Below are positions 23,863 to 44,105 of a DNA stretch of 64,000 bases, piece by piece. The DNA is from Daphnia carinata (taxonomy: Eukaryota; Arthropoda; Branchiopoda; Diplostraca; Daphniidae): NCBI RefSeq assembly GCF_022539665.2, contig NC_081333.1, forward strand, positions 2,232,001 through 2,296,000, read 5' to 3'. Each line of letters starts with the position of its first letter. Position 1 is the stretch's first letter. Position numbers and translations under genes: made by a program. The notes beneath the pieces are model-generated. The model was given only the letters and a program-made list of their open reading frames with translations. It had not been told where the DNA came from and searched no databases.

Positions 23863-26800
23863 ATGTCACTTTTTAAGAAACCGAAAAAAAATCTGCGTCA
23901 AAGAACGGCAGCAAGTGATGAAGAGGATGGTGATAATCTTGCACCCTCAATCAAGGTCGAAAGTGTTCCGTCCTCAGCATCCGGCAACAACAAACCTTCG
24001 ACAAAACCGCCAAAAGCTGCTGCTTCAGAGATCAAAAAGAAAACGAGTATTCTTAGTTTTCAGGAAGATTTGGAGGAAGATGAGGGAGTTGAAACATTCC
24101 AGATCAAAAAATCTTCCCAGAGTCGAAGAATTGCCAAACGAATGGAGAGAGACAGGAAACTGAAGGAACAGGAGCAGAAGACCACTGCTAAGGCATTGCC
24201 AGAAGCTGTTCAAGAAGAAAAACAACCACAGCTTGAAAACCATGCCCCCATAACCAACCTCACTGAAGCACCAAAGAATTTAATCCTCACTGGGCGTGAA
24301 GCAGAGATGGCTGGATATCGGTCGGATTCAGAAGAAGAAAGTGCAGATGAGGGCGTCAAATTTAGACGGCCTGACCCGTTCAGGAATGTCCTGGAAAGTA
24401 GGGCAAGAAAACTTTTATCATTTGTTTGGGCTGAGTTTTCATCTGATCCAATTCATATATTCTGTTTTGTAAACAAGAATTTTGTATTTGTTTACTTCTT
24501 GCTCATTAATACTACTTACTTTCTAAAAGTTTCTAATCTTCAAATTGTTTTTTTTTTTACAGATGGTGCCATTCCAGATGCTGCGATGATCCATGCCGCA
24601 AGAAAGCATCGTCAACAGGCGAGAGAGCTTGGTGGTCTTGCTGATTACGTTAAATTGGACGATATGCCAGATTACGAGAAGGAATCTCAGGCCACTGTCA
24701 CATCTGCGAGGCTTGTACGAGAGGACGAAAACGATAAGAGTGATGAAGACGAGGCTGAAGATGGCAGAATGGATTTTGCGGTTGACCTTCTAACAAAAGA
24801 TAAGCAAGAACGAAGAGAAGCATTCTTGGCGGCTGAGAGAGAAGGTTCGCTTGGATTATTATTTTTCATCTTCTTGACAAACATTTTACGTTGTAAATAT
24901 AGATGACGAAGAAGAAAGCGACGATGAAGATGACTGGGAGAAACAGCAATTCCAAAAGGCCATCCGCCAACGTCAGGTTGAAGCGGCTTATCAAGAAATG
25001 ACCCTCCAGCATAAGTACATCGAAGAAGGGCCTTCAACGTCTTCCAGGTCGATGTCTAAAGAAAAGATTCTGAAAGGACCTATTGCTCCTTCTCTTCCTG
25101 TTAAGACTACGTTGTCGGCCCCCGATCTCAGCAAACTAGCCCCACTGCCTACTCCATTAGAATTGAAAGAAAAGTTACGCGAGCGGTATGTAGACATCCT
25201 ATCACAAGTGTGCCTGTAAAATTATTAATCAAATATTTTGAAAATTTAGCTTATCGGGGTTAGATGAAGTGCATAGACGCCATGTTAGTGATATGGAACG
25301 GATGGAATCGGATCTTTCACAGTGCAGATTGGAAGTTCAGCGTCTCGAAACAGAACGACCTCAGCTATCTGATAGGTATCACTATTTCCAGGTTACCCGC
25401 GGTTACGTCCACGATTTAGCCGATTGCCTTACAACAAAGGTACGTTTAATACATCAACCATCGTGCACTGGTTGCTTCATCTCTACTTACTTTTGTTTAA
25501 CCTAGTACTACGAAGTGGAAGCTTTGGAAAAACGTTGGTTTGCTCAGTTAGGTCGACGATATCGTTATTTAGCCGAACGGCGACGCGAAGACGTTCGGGA
25601 CGAGGCCAGCGACTGTGCCATTCAGTCTGTGATTGTGCAATCTATTAATCCCGACAAGCTCGCCCGGACGGCGGAGCGTGAAGCTCGTCGAAGGCGTAGA
25701 CGTAACAGTCGAAAAGATTCCTCTAGGCATAAGGAAGGACTCTCATCTGATGATGAGGTTGTTGAAAAAGAGGCATCGTCGTTCAATCTCGAGAAAGGTA
25801 GAATCATTTATAATTTTTATCATCTTAAATAAAACTCATTAATTTACCTACTGTAATAGACAAGATACTGGAAGAATCCAATCGGTTGTTCGAAGACACT
25901 CTAGAAGAGTTCTGTTCGCTCGAGATCATCGCTCAACGGTTTGACGAGTGGCGGACCCGTGAGAAGGATTCCTATAATAACGCATACGTAGATTTATTCT
26001 TACCTCGTCTGGCCGGCTGCATCGTGCGTTGGCATCTGCTACAGTCCTTGTGGAACCCTTTGGAACAAGAAGTTACATTGATCAACAAAAGCAAATGGTT
26101 CCAGACGCTAGCTCAGTACGACATGCGTTCCGCAGTCAAAGAAAAAGATCAGGACCCACCTGTCGTTTCAAAAACACTTGAAATTTCTGTTGTTCCCTAC
26201 GTTGTTGAGGTAATTCTAATGTTCTTGGTTTGAGAATGCGCTTTATTTATATTTTGATGATAGGTTGTTAAAGCGGCATACGATCCTTGTTCAACCAGTC
26301 AAACGAATCGCTTAGTCAAACTGGTCAAGAATTTGACGGAAGAGCATCCTATTCTTGCCGGCCACAAAACTATACAAGCCTTGTTAACGGCTGCTGTTGA
26401 AAAATTCGAATGTGCCGTGGATCAAGATGTTTTTATTCCTTTCCACTTTGCAGCACAAAATCCTGGCTTCGTTAACAGACAATTCTGGTCGGCTGCAAAA
26501 CTTTTACGAAATATTCTTCACTGGCAGGTATTGGCATCTTAAAAATAGAAACAAAGTCGATCGTTTTAAAAATACTGCCTCTATTTACAGGCCGTGGTAG
26601 ATGACTCGCAGTTACGAAGTGTTTCCATCGACAAACTTTTTAAAAAGTATATGCTTCTACCGTTGACCAAGACGACTGTACGAGGCAACGCTAGCGACCC
26701 TGATACCTTGGACAAGGTTCGTTGGATCGCTGAATCGCTGCCTCGAAATTGGTTGGGACCCATGGCGCCAGGTGCATCACAGCTTCAACCACTGATCGAC

Positions 26801-26935
26801 ACAACAATGTCACTGGCCCAGAATGCAGATAGTACAACAACTGCCGGTCGCAAGCATGTCAAAGATGTCGCTGCAGTCCTACAAAAGCTCGGGGCGGCTG
26901 CTGAAGCCCAAGAAATTCTCGCAAAATACTTGTAA
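23863..26935 (+). CDS. Paxbp1: PAXBP1/GCFC-domain protein
   Basis: Eight coding exons: 23863-24397, 24563-24844, 24903-25185, 25250-25439, 25506-25797, 25860-26209, 26264-26527 and 26591-26935; phases close to 846 residues. The N-terminus (MSLFKKPKKNLRQRT) is basic, then acidic and disordered. IPDAAMIHAARKHRQQAREL is the conserved family motif. A coiled-coil follows and then the GCFC domain (about residues 530-840) with AYVDLFLPRLAGCIVRWHLL and WFQTLAQYD. Vertebrate PAXBP1 bridges PAX3/7 to histone methylation machinery, and GCFC proteins are also linked to the spliceosome. The start is chosen as the first ATG giving the basic N-terminus; an ATG 5 codons upstream is in frame but less typical. 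Confidence 0.92.
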
Positions 26936-27528
26936 TTTATTTTGTTGCATTATTTTCCAACATCCTTTACGATGCAAATAGAGAAACTCGCCTTTGTCAA
27001 GTAATACTTGTAGTTAGAAGACACGGATGTTTATTCAAACGTAACCTATTTGGCAAGTGGACAAAAATGTGTTACTCGTCACTGCAAAAGGCACTGCTTC
27101 CATGCAAAAGAAACACGATCTGATAGCAAAAAAAAAAATGGGGATTATTCTATAAGGAGTAAGGAAGTTGGATCGTCAAAGAAACAAGAAATAATCAAAC
27201 ATAAAGAATGCATGTGCAAAATAATAATTGGTGAACTATATTCAATTTATGATTAGGCCACTCTGGGAGGAGTAAATAGAGGATAGGTGCCCATGCTTTT
27301 CTGGTTTAAGGGGAAGTTAAGAGATCATTTTTCAGTCATGACATGTCATCTAGTTAAGAAAATTTGGAAGGGTATGTGTTTAGTGGAAGGTGAGGTATAG
27401 GCGGCGACGAGGAATATGCTCCATCTATAAAAAAAAAACGCCAAACCGGCTCTTGAAATTTGCACCAAGAGGGTTATCAACTGCTTTTTTTGTGTTGTCA
27501 ATGAGTCAATTTGTGATCCAACATTGTT
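26936..27528. other. Convergent 3' region, PAXBP1 and BRWD
   Basis: Tail-to-tail spacer of about 0.6 kb containing both 3' untranslated regions. A minus-strand AATAAA (27030-27035) is a candidate polyadenylation signal for BRWD, which would make that transcript overlap the PAXBP1 3' end. No coding frame supported. Confidence 0.45.
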
Positions 27529-35683
<8,155 letters not shown>

Positions 35684-36554
35684 TTTGCAAAAGATCAGGC
35701 AAAAACTGAGGGAGGCACATGAAAACGCTTACACACACACACATACATGTTCGCCTAGCAGAATAGAACAGCCATTCTGTAAAGCGAGTCGCGACTCGCC
35801 AGGCGGCTGCCTTCTGCCTACTACACTCTAGCGAGAGAGCTTGCACTCACAGGCGATTCGGCAATGACACGGCAAAATTACTTGAGGAATTCACATAAAT
35901 TGACCACCTCCGCTGAACAAAAAACATTATATAACAAATGAAAATTAAACCAAATGAAAATATTTAACTCCTAAAGTGCAAAGCAGTTCCAGAAATTCGA
36001 CATTGAGATCTATAATCTTTATCGAAAACGAAAAAACATGAGGCGGAGGGATACATAAAATGTAGCCAATGCGGAGATAGATGTAGTGGTTCTAGTTTTT
36101 ATTTTTATATTTTAATTCTAGCACTGAGTGGCAACTCATACAATAATCACTTTATTGTATTTGAAACAATTTAAGGTCTGCTCTTGGCCTCGAAAAAAAT
36201 ACTAGAAAATGTTTTATACAATTAAATCCTCTTGAGTGGAAGGCTGAAAGCTTATTAGTAAAAAGTTTTCTGCAACTTGTTTACTAGGTTCATAAACCTT
36301 CTGCTTGAACCATTGCTTTGTGTGTTGCTCCTTAAAGGCTTATTGAAATATTAAAATCAATAAAGTTTTAGAGACGTGTTTATCACAGATTGCCTTTTTA
36401 TTTTTCAATATTGCCATGTCGCTTGGTTCATTACGATGGCTTTTTCTACGCCCAGTTTTCCAAGTTTGTACGTAAGATGAATGACTAGAATCGTGGTCGA
36501 ATATCAACGCGGGAACTGATAGTCTAGCAGGATCTGGTCTACCATTGTGTTAAA
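35684..36554. promoter_or_regulatory. Bidirectional promoter region, BRWD and HINFP
   Basis: 871 bases between two divergent start codons. Nearest BRWD is a short (CA)n run (about 35730-35744) and a GC-rich island with a perfect 16-base palindrome (35784-35799). The HINFP side is AT-rich. No TATA box stands out. No coding frame supported. Confidence 0.55.
35784..35799. repeat. Perfect 16-base palindrome in the BRWD promoter
   Basis: GCGAGTCGCGACTCGC equals its own reverse complement. It sits about 100 bases upstream of the BRWD start codon in an otherwise AT-rich region, as expected of a dimeric factor site. The factor is unknown. Confidence 0.75.
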
Positions 36555-37984
36555 ATGGCGCATAGAAAGCCGAAACGTCCTAAGCTCGATCCTTCCCTTC
36601 TTCAAGATGAACAGCTTATTCTCATTTGTGATTGGGGGAGTTGCAGACAGTTGTTCCAAAATATGGAGCTCTTCTTGAGTCATGTGGCTGACCATGCTGG
36701 TCAAGTGGTTGTTGTCACCACAGGTGAAGAAACATCCCTGACGTGCATTTGGGAAGATTGTGGCTTTGAAACTTCTGACCAAAAAGAAATAATTCGGCAT
36801 ATATACTACCATGCATACCATACCAAGATCAAGTGCCTTGGTGCAAACCTCATTGAGAAACTCGCATTGCAGGGATGTCAACTAGATCCTCAAACCCGAA
36901 ATTCTGTTCCAGAGCTATCAGGCCCACTTATTTGTTACTGGGATGACTGCAAGCTTGAGTTCCTGAATGTTCAACAGTTCTATTGGCATGTTCATACACA
37001 CTCCATTACAAACGATAATGGTGAGAAAAAGGAGAAGAAGTGCCTTTGGGCAAACTGCAAGAGCACATTTGCAAACAAGTTCAAGCTTAGAGATCACCTG
37101 AGGAGTCATTCACAAGAAAGGTCTTTAGCCTGCCCAACTTGTGGCAGTCTTTTTGCCTCTCGTACAAAGCTTCATGATCACTGTTTGAGGCAGCTTCCTT
37201 TAGATGGTTGGTACTTACGTGAGTCTACTAAAAGAAAGTCACTTAAACCAATTGAATTTTTTAAATATAGCAAATGAGTTCCGCTGCTCCGAGTGTAGCA
37301 AACTGTTACCTACCGAACGTCTTTTACGAGAACACGTTCGTTATCATCGACTAGTCTATACATGTTCACACTGTCCGATTGATGAGGAGGGTCGAGGACG
37401 TAGCTTCCCCAACACACATTCATTAGGAACGCACATTTCATATTGCCACAGTGAGTCAAGGCCGTTTCCCTGCCCTGAAACCGATTGCAGCTACAGTGCT
37501 AAGTCGCAAACAGACTTGAGCAAGCATCTTGAAGTTCACGCCAATACTCTTTGGTACTGTTGTGAGGTATGCGTGCATTTTATTTTTAATCTCCTTTAAA
37601 TTTTGACTTAAAAATAGAAGTGTTATGTAAACTGGATACCTTTTCCAGGTCAGTGGTTGCGACTTTACTGCGCGTAACCCTGCGACGCTCCAAAAACACG
37701 TACGTAAAGTACATCAGGGCAATGTGGAACCTCTTTATGAATGCCATGTTTGCCAAGTGCGTTTTCACGCATCAAACTCATTAAAAAGTCATTTGGGAAA
37801 CCTTCACAAGGTCTTTCCATTATCAGGCAATGGTCGATTTAAGTAAGCGTTTCGGTCCCCTTTTTTAAATTGCACATTTTAATTGGAACAATCGGTTTTC
37901 TTCGATAGGTATCAACAGGGACAGGACGGCATTTTTCGTGCAGAAAATGGCGGTGGACCTCTTCAACCCTTGAATAGTTCCTAA
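36555..37984 (+). CDS. Hinfp: HINFP-like histone H4 transcription factor
   Basis: Four coding exons: 36555-37206 (or 37218), 37271-37566, 37649-37842 and 37909-37984; 405 residues with the shorter first exon. The protein is a string of nine to ten C2H2 fingers with the unusual long-spaced first fingers typical of HINFP/MIZF: CDWGSC, CIWEDC, CYWDDC and CLWANC, then CPTC, CSEC, CPETDC, the finger split by an intron (CCEVSGC) and CHVC. The order and spacing match vertebrate HINFP throughout, including LRSHSQE, ERLLREHVRYH and VHQGNVEPLYECHVC. Vertebrate HINFP binds histone H4 promoters at the G1/S transition; that role is taken from the family. The C-terminus is shorter than in vertebrates. Confidence 0.93.
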
Positions 37985-38365
37985 TAAGTTATAAAAATCG
38001 TGTCCTTATTTTCGCAAGGTGATTCCAATGTTTTTTTTTTTTAATTTAAGTATCATTTTGCATTCTTATCCAGACATTTAGTTACATGTATTGATTCGAT
38101 TGTTTACTTTCTCGTATGAACGAAGTGATGAAATACAAAATAACAAAATATTCGTACGAATTATGAAAATTTCCACTCACGCAAGTCACCAAAATAATCA
38201 AAAGCCTTATGCAATTTGATAAGGTGTAAGAGAACTTATATATAAGGAGAGAATTTTAAAGGTCCCAGTATTGCTGCACTTTTGTTTCTGATAAATTGGG
38301 AAGGAGGACGAACAGTGTTGGGTTCTAAAATTATAAATCTGTTTTTAATTATTATATAGGTTTAT
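37985..38365. other. Convergent 3' spacer, HINFP and chemosensory protein
   Basis: About 380 AT-rich bases with poly-T runs. It holds the 3' untranslated regions of both genes. No coding frame. Confidence 0.45.
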
Positions 38366-38778
38366 TTATCCCTGCTGGTTGTAGGTGTAGTAAATCCTGC
38401 TGTACTCGGCCGGATATTGCTGAGAGACTACGTTCATTACTTTCATGGCCTGTTGGTGCTGTTGTGGCGAACATCCAGGACATTGGCCCTTGATGAGTGC
38501 TGGTACAAGTTCTGTTTTAAAAGTAAACTAGATTAGAAATTGCGCCCTTTTTTTAGGGCAGGAATTGAAATAGGGTACTTACGCCTCATTGTGCGACCAA
38601 TGTTATCACACGGTGACTCGTTAAGAAGGCAATTGATTTGGCGGCGCATATAGCGCGGGTTGCGGATGGCAGCTTCGACGGCTGCATTGCTGGCGGGTAG
38701 CTGTCCCTGAGCTTGGCCTGCCCAGAAGAGAACAACGCATACTACTGCCAGTTGCCACACCAATTGAAAGCCAGCCAT
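38366..38778 (-). CDS. Chemosensory protein (OS-D / CSP family)
   Basis: Two coding exons, 38778-38583 and 38511-38366, joined in phase 1 to give 113 residues. Signal peptide MAGFQLVWQLAVVCVVLFWA with cleavage near AQG. The mature protein has the family's four Cys in exactly the C-X6-C-X18-C-X2-C spacing (CLLNESPC to CPGC), an NPRYMRRQINCLL start resembling NRRLLxxYxxCLL of insects, and a PAEYSRI tail. The intron position after the second Cys region is typical of the family. CSPs are small soluble lipid or ligand carriers of arthropods; their role in crustaceans is poorly known. The stop overlaps a minus-strand AATAAA, so the 3' untranslated region is probably very short. Confidence 0.92.
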
Positions 38779-39470
38779 TTTTTTGTTTTGTTAACTAGAA
38801 AGTTGGTAAAATTTCGCAGTTGAAATGTTTTCTTCCCGGAATGGAGCGACGGCACCAAATACGAAAAGTCGTCAAAGGCTGGAACGTGGCTAAACGTCGA
38901 CCGCTTTCTATACAGACAAACAAAAAGAAAGAACAAAATGAATACACCCTTCGTAACTGATATGCATTGGCAATGTCTGACCGCTAATTTCCTTAAAATT
39001 ATTCAAAAGAGGTGAAAGCGAACGCCTGTTAAAGAAATAAACCTTTCCCCCCGAAGATTTGGCATATGCTGCTCAACAGTGTCCTAACACAACAGCTTTC
39101 ACTGATCTGATTTTAATGATGTCACGCAGGAAAAGTATGGTTTCGTGCACTTGCGAAAGTGAACCAGATCACTGGACCCCAAATCGCACAAAAGATTCAA
39201 TTATTGATTCAAGACTGGATGCATTTTTAAAGCCTCGCTTTCACTGATGTTGTCACAAATGTACTACATACAACAATGCACGATACCCACACAAATGGCA
39301 TAAATAAAAATATACGTGAAAAAAGACAAAGTTTGACTTACATAGAAGAATGCAATGAATGGAATTCCGGACGAGTGTCTCTGAGAGCTACCGGTGCGGC
39401 TGAAGTGCAGAAGTAGACTAGCGGATCTACTGGTTGTACGGATCCGTCTTAAGGGTATTTAGAGGCGAGT
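38779..39470 (-). promoter_or_regulatory. Promoter and untranslated first exon of the chemosensory gene
   Basis: A 3' acceptor (TTTCTAG) lies about 20 bases before the ATG and a strong donor (CTAT/GTAAGT) at 39342-39341, so an untranslated exon upstream of 39342 is likely, with a leader intron of about 0.55 kb. A TATA-like CTAAATACC lies near 39460 on the minus strand, with an initiator-like CCAGTAG about 30 bases downstream. Confidence 0.45.
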
Positions 39471-39561
39471 TGTAGAGCTAGCGAGGTTATCTATTCGGAG
39501 GTGGAGGAAAAGAGGAGGAGAACTAGAGAGGGCTGGAGATAAGAACTACCTCCTCCCCCTG

Positions 39562-39586
39562 TCTCTCTTTCTCTCTCTCTCTCTCC
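39562..39586. repeat. (CT)n microsatellite
   Basis: Near-perfect CT run on the plus strand (GA on the minus), about 100 bases upstream of the inferred chemosensory promoter; GA runs can act as GAGA-factor sites in arthropods. Confidence 0.8.
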
Positions 39587-39589
39587 CGA

Positions 39590-42500
39590 AAACTAAAGCT
39601 TACCACCACCACCACCGGTCAGGTGGTGAAAATTGGAAAACTTTACCAACGTTACCTTGACCCACATGTCCCGCTCGAGTCGAAGCCACTAAAAAACGTC
39701 ACATTTCTGCTTTTATTTTCTTTTCAATTCGATGCTGCGACACTATGGAGTCGAAGAATGCCGCTTCTGTTTGGATAACTACCCAGCTGGGCGTCGATGC
39801 AGGTTGCCTCGTACCGTTAACACCACACGACATAAACACTCACTTGCGTTCGCTCTCTTTTACTACATCCACCTCGTTCCGATTGCAGCCAAAGGAACGG
39901 AGTGACATGTAACAATTGAGCTTGGCTCATGAAAAAAGGAACGGCGATAAGCAAGTGAAAGTGAAACATACATTTCTTTTTTTTTCTTATTGTTCGCCGT
40001 TTCTTTTATTGTAAAAATAGATAAGGCATTTTTCACGTTCCACACACACAGAAGTTTCGCATGATTGGCGTAAAAATCCCGCCATTCATCACTAAACAAT
40101 GTTTGGACAGCAAACGTGTTGACTTTTCTTTCTTCATCCGTGGCCCCAGAATGGGCGTTCCCCGTGTCCACTTTCACCGAGATGATGTGCTGTGATGATC
40201 CATTAATTCGTGACGTCAAAACTTTCAGACGTTAGAGGGGGAAAAGCCGGATCTGTCCGACGAGGATCTTACGGAATGTCCTTCGCCTTCTACTGCGTTT
40301 TTGTTTCTTTAATAGAACTGATACGCACATGTTAACCTTCTTCCGAGATTTCTTCTCCAATTTCGGTATTCCCATTTTCGGGATTTGGGATACTGGTTTG
40401 CTTACCAGTTATTTTCTCTTAAGGCAGATGCTTTCGCAATTTTCGCCAAGGAGTTAAAAAGTTGATCAATCTCTTTCGAAGAGAAAGAAAAAAGAAAATG
40501 ATCTATTGTGTACTTGCCAATTTTGGTACCTTTCATTTCCCACTTGACCTCAATTTTAAAGGAATTTGTTTTTAGTGAATAGGATGAACCACGACCTACG
40601 ATCTTTTGGTACATTTTTGTAGTGCATGTTGGGTTAATTGTTTTGGGGCGTTTGTTTGACCTTTCCAAGTGAAAGGGAAATCCCCTTCCTCGCAAATTTG
40701 TTTGTTGAAAAATGCTGCTCAAATAATACAATGAACATTTAAAGGCATACACTTTCACTCGTCTAACGGTTCCTAACTTAACGTTTAAATAGATGAAGGG
40801 TAGATGCCAATACTGGGGGGCACGTCAAATTTGGCACGTAAAAACATCTCGACGTGAATTTCAATTCACACTGATGACTAGCATATACACTTTGGTCCTC
40901 TTCCATTGTTTGTTGTCTTTACTTTCTAAAGACAAATCGTTGACCTTATTATTGCACATACAACGCTGGATGGATAGCCACAACAACTCGGGATCTGTAG
41001 TTTAGCTCACTTTCACCGCTTTTCTTACAATTCTCCTCGTTACACCGTGAGTTTCTAGTTTGTTCATTCAACTGGCATGCCGATAAGCTAGTCCCAATGA
41101 CCAGTGCATAGCACTCCAGATTGCGCGTGTAACCTTGGACATACAATTAATTTGGAAATAACCTGATTCTCAATCAACGTCAAACTAATGAAAGTTTGAT
41201 CTGTTGTAACATAATTTCCCGCACGCACATCTGTCTAGCCTGATTTAAAAAAATTAAGTTCAATTCAAAGCGTGTTTTTTTTTTCAGAATTGCCATGTAA
41301 ATGTGATCATCAATGTGGTTTTCCGCGATGTAAAAAGAAAATTCTACGCCGCAAAGAAATGAAGCTTTGTTTAACCGCGAGAAGAAGAAAATGTGGATAT
41401 ATCGTTACGTTGCTTTTCACTAGGATTTCCCAAATCATTGGTCAATCAACTTATTAGGCACGTATGTGACGTCCACCAGATTTCACGGCTGACATTGCGC
41501 CCTATCATTAGCACTACCTGTTGGAGAGAGGCATATACGTTCTTCCTGGCTAATGGAGGACAAACCTTCCGTGACCTAACTTCCCATATTAATTTTTCGA
41601 ACTCTTATCGGCTATCTTGCATTAACGATAAGAAGCAGGAAGGTGGCGTTAATATTAGTTAATTTAAGCACGGTGGAGAAAGGCAAGAGGTTGAACATAA
41701 ACTTTCTCAGCCTAAATCCTACACCGCTGATCACTGATAGAATTTACGATGGCTTTCTAAGTTGGACGTACTTTAATGACGCTCTTACTAAAATGCAATT
41801 CGGTAAAAAAAAAACGCCACAATATTCTTTTAAAATGTTATTTAACGTTAACCACAAATGCTGGGTGATGTGCGTAATTATAATGCGATGAATTTCAAGT
41901 TTGGTTACGTAACAGATCAAATATGTCAAAGAAAGGAACTGTAAAACTGGGTTATTCTCTAACATCCATATTCAGGTAAGGGAATCGAGGTGGCTGTACG
42001 TATAGCCACCAGTCCATTTCGTTTCCAGTTTCTCATATTTATGTGATTTTCTGTTCTGTCGGCCTTGACGAAGACGACACAGCTCAATAAAAAAGTAGAT
42101 TCACAGTGACATGGCATATATTCTTTTACGTAGCTTTCTTTATTAGCACGTACAACATATGCCTTGCTACTGTGACTAGGTACTTGGAAAGATCGAATTT
42201 GTTTCGCTTTCGTTAATGCGGCCTTGACGCCAAAAAGATTTTCTTCAGTGCTTGTCATGGAAAAACTGTACATTATCCGGACTCAATCCTTAAAAAGACA
42301 GGATTAGGCTGATTGAGATCTTTCAGCTAATCCAACTAAATTGACCATTCGTGGCCTCGACATTAATAATGTCATCTAAGTTACGAACGGCTTATGACAA
42401 CCTAGAACTTCTTGTGAAACGTAAATGCATCGAAGCATCTATTAACAAAGTATTTCAAAGCGCAGTTGAAAAATTGATACGCTGCTTATATTAATACGGG

Positions 42501-43197
42501 AAACGTGAATATGGACGCTTAGGTTACTTACCGCATCCCTTTCTACGCAACTGAAGCTTATCACTGTAAGAAATACACCCTAAGTGCGGTACAAACTTCC
42601 AGTAAAACGGCGAAAAAATGATATGCACAGCGTGCGGAGCATACGCTGTAATGGCTAAGGCTCAAAGTTACTCAGCTTATCCATCAGACTCCGCGTATCA
42701 TTACAGCCATCCATAACCATCAACTGACAAGCCTCAGCACCCTATTTTTAAAAAACTGAGCCTTCTGCTAGCCCAAATAAAAACAAGAAGCCTCTGCCAA
42801 CCGAAACTCAAGCACTAAATGGTTGGAGTGCTTTCTGATTTCATTTTGGGGGTACGACAATCAAAACCTTAGCCTAAACAATTCTTGCGTCTTAATTACA
42901 GACAATATACTAATATTTACTTTTAATGTCATGTTTCCTACCTTTTTCTTCAGGGTCTTGAGGATCAATTGTACGATTTAGATCTCAGCAAGTTTCTCAG
43001 GAGCAACCCAGATAATAAAGGAAATAACTGTTGAAATTTAAACGATCATAAATCTGTTTCTTAACCTTACTAAATAAATTTTGGTTTTGAAAACTTCCCA
43101 TGAAAATTAAAGTAAACAAAAATATAACACCAAGAATATGTATTCAGGCTATGATGTTTTGGCAGCTGGATTTACATATTCTCAGAGCACAGGGTAT
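39590..43197. other. Intergenic region without a supported gene
   Basis: About 3.6 kb, AT-rich, with stop codons in all frames. Frames of up to about 118 residues (40402-40758 and 41959-42273, minus strand) show no recognisable domain, no codon bias and no matching splice structure. A perfect CRE octamer TGACGTCA lies at 40211-40218. Confidence 0.4.
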
Positions 43198-43687
43198 TTA
43201 GTCGAGCTGCAAGAAAGAAAAAAGGTTGAGCAAGTGCACTAGGCAAATTATAGAACTATATTTACCTTCTTGAATCCAATGTCAGCCGAGTACTCACGGA
43301 AGCACTGACGGCAGAGGTTGAGGCCATACTTTCTGACCAGACCGTGTCTGTTGGCACATGCCCGGCTATACAAAAAGCAAAAAAAAAATGAAAAATGAAT
43401 CACTAAATTTCAAGTCATTGGTAAATTAAAAAATTGATGCATTTCATGCAGTTCAGCATAACCTTTGCATCAGTTGTTTCAAAAATACATGTCATGGCAT
43501 CGACACACCATGCTTTCGTACGAATTAATACCGAACAGCAATAGGATAAAACCACGTTTCAAAGTGGTTTGAAGTGCTGCATAAAAATTTCAACCAACAA
43601 AAGGATAAATACATATATAAATTACCAGGTACGGGATCCAGCTCCGTATTTACGGGGGTGAGAATACCACAAGTTTTGGAAACCCAT
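43198..43687 (-). CDS. RpS29: Ribosomal protein S29 (uS14)
   Basis: Three coding exons: 43687-43626, 43365-43266 and 43206-43198, giving 56 residues, exactly the eukaryotic length. [19 protein letters not shown], then CRAC and CRQC zinc ligands in [16 protein letters not shown], then [15 protein letters not shown] match the family from end to end. It is a zinc-binding protein of the small subunit head. The last exon carries only two codons and the stop. The sequence just upstream of the ATG (TTTAGCTGAAC then CATCAG) looks like a branch point and acceptor, so a leader intron is likely. Confidence 0.97.
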
Positions 43688-44105
43688 TCTGATGACAAGT
43701 TCAGCTAAAGTTGACGGCAAACGGTCGTACAGCGAAAAGGCAAAACGCCGGAAGAAAATGGCCGATGAAGAGATCGCGAGAAAAAAGGTTGCCGAGTCTT
43801 TGTATTAACATAGCTGCCATTTGATATTTGGTCAAAATTTAAATTACTTAATAGTTCTAAGCGGTTTATTATATTACTACAATTTTTTATGTGTCGAGTA
43901 TGATAAGATATTTTACTTTTTAGCTTAGTTAATTTTTAACTTTTAATACGTGGAGTGGTAGCGCTGAGAACTACTCGGTGATTTCATAGCAGACGATTTT
44001 TCAAAAAATGCACTGTCAAAAACACGTGTGTTAGTCCTTATTGATAATAACTTTGATTGGTTTAATAGCGAATTTGTATTAACTTTGAATCACCGTTCAC
44101 TAGAA
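43688..44105. promoter_or_regulatory. Bidirectional region, RpS29 and ZPR1
   Basis: 418 bases between divergent start codons, the same distance as the STK40/PAXBP1 pair. It holds a 38-codon plus-strand frame (43692-43808, highly basic) that I list only as a finding. No TATA box. Confidence 0.5.

Noticed and set aside
40402-40758. 118-codon minus-strand frame in the 39.6-43.2 kb gap
   Set aside because: AT-rich chance frame without conserved motif, start context or splice partner.
42600-42715. Possible inverted repeat (TGTAATGG and CATTACAGCC) suggesting a MITE or hairpin RNA
   Set aside because: Only 8-9 bases pair; the flanking similarity is in a different order and gives no stable stem or target-site duplication.
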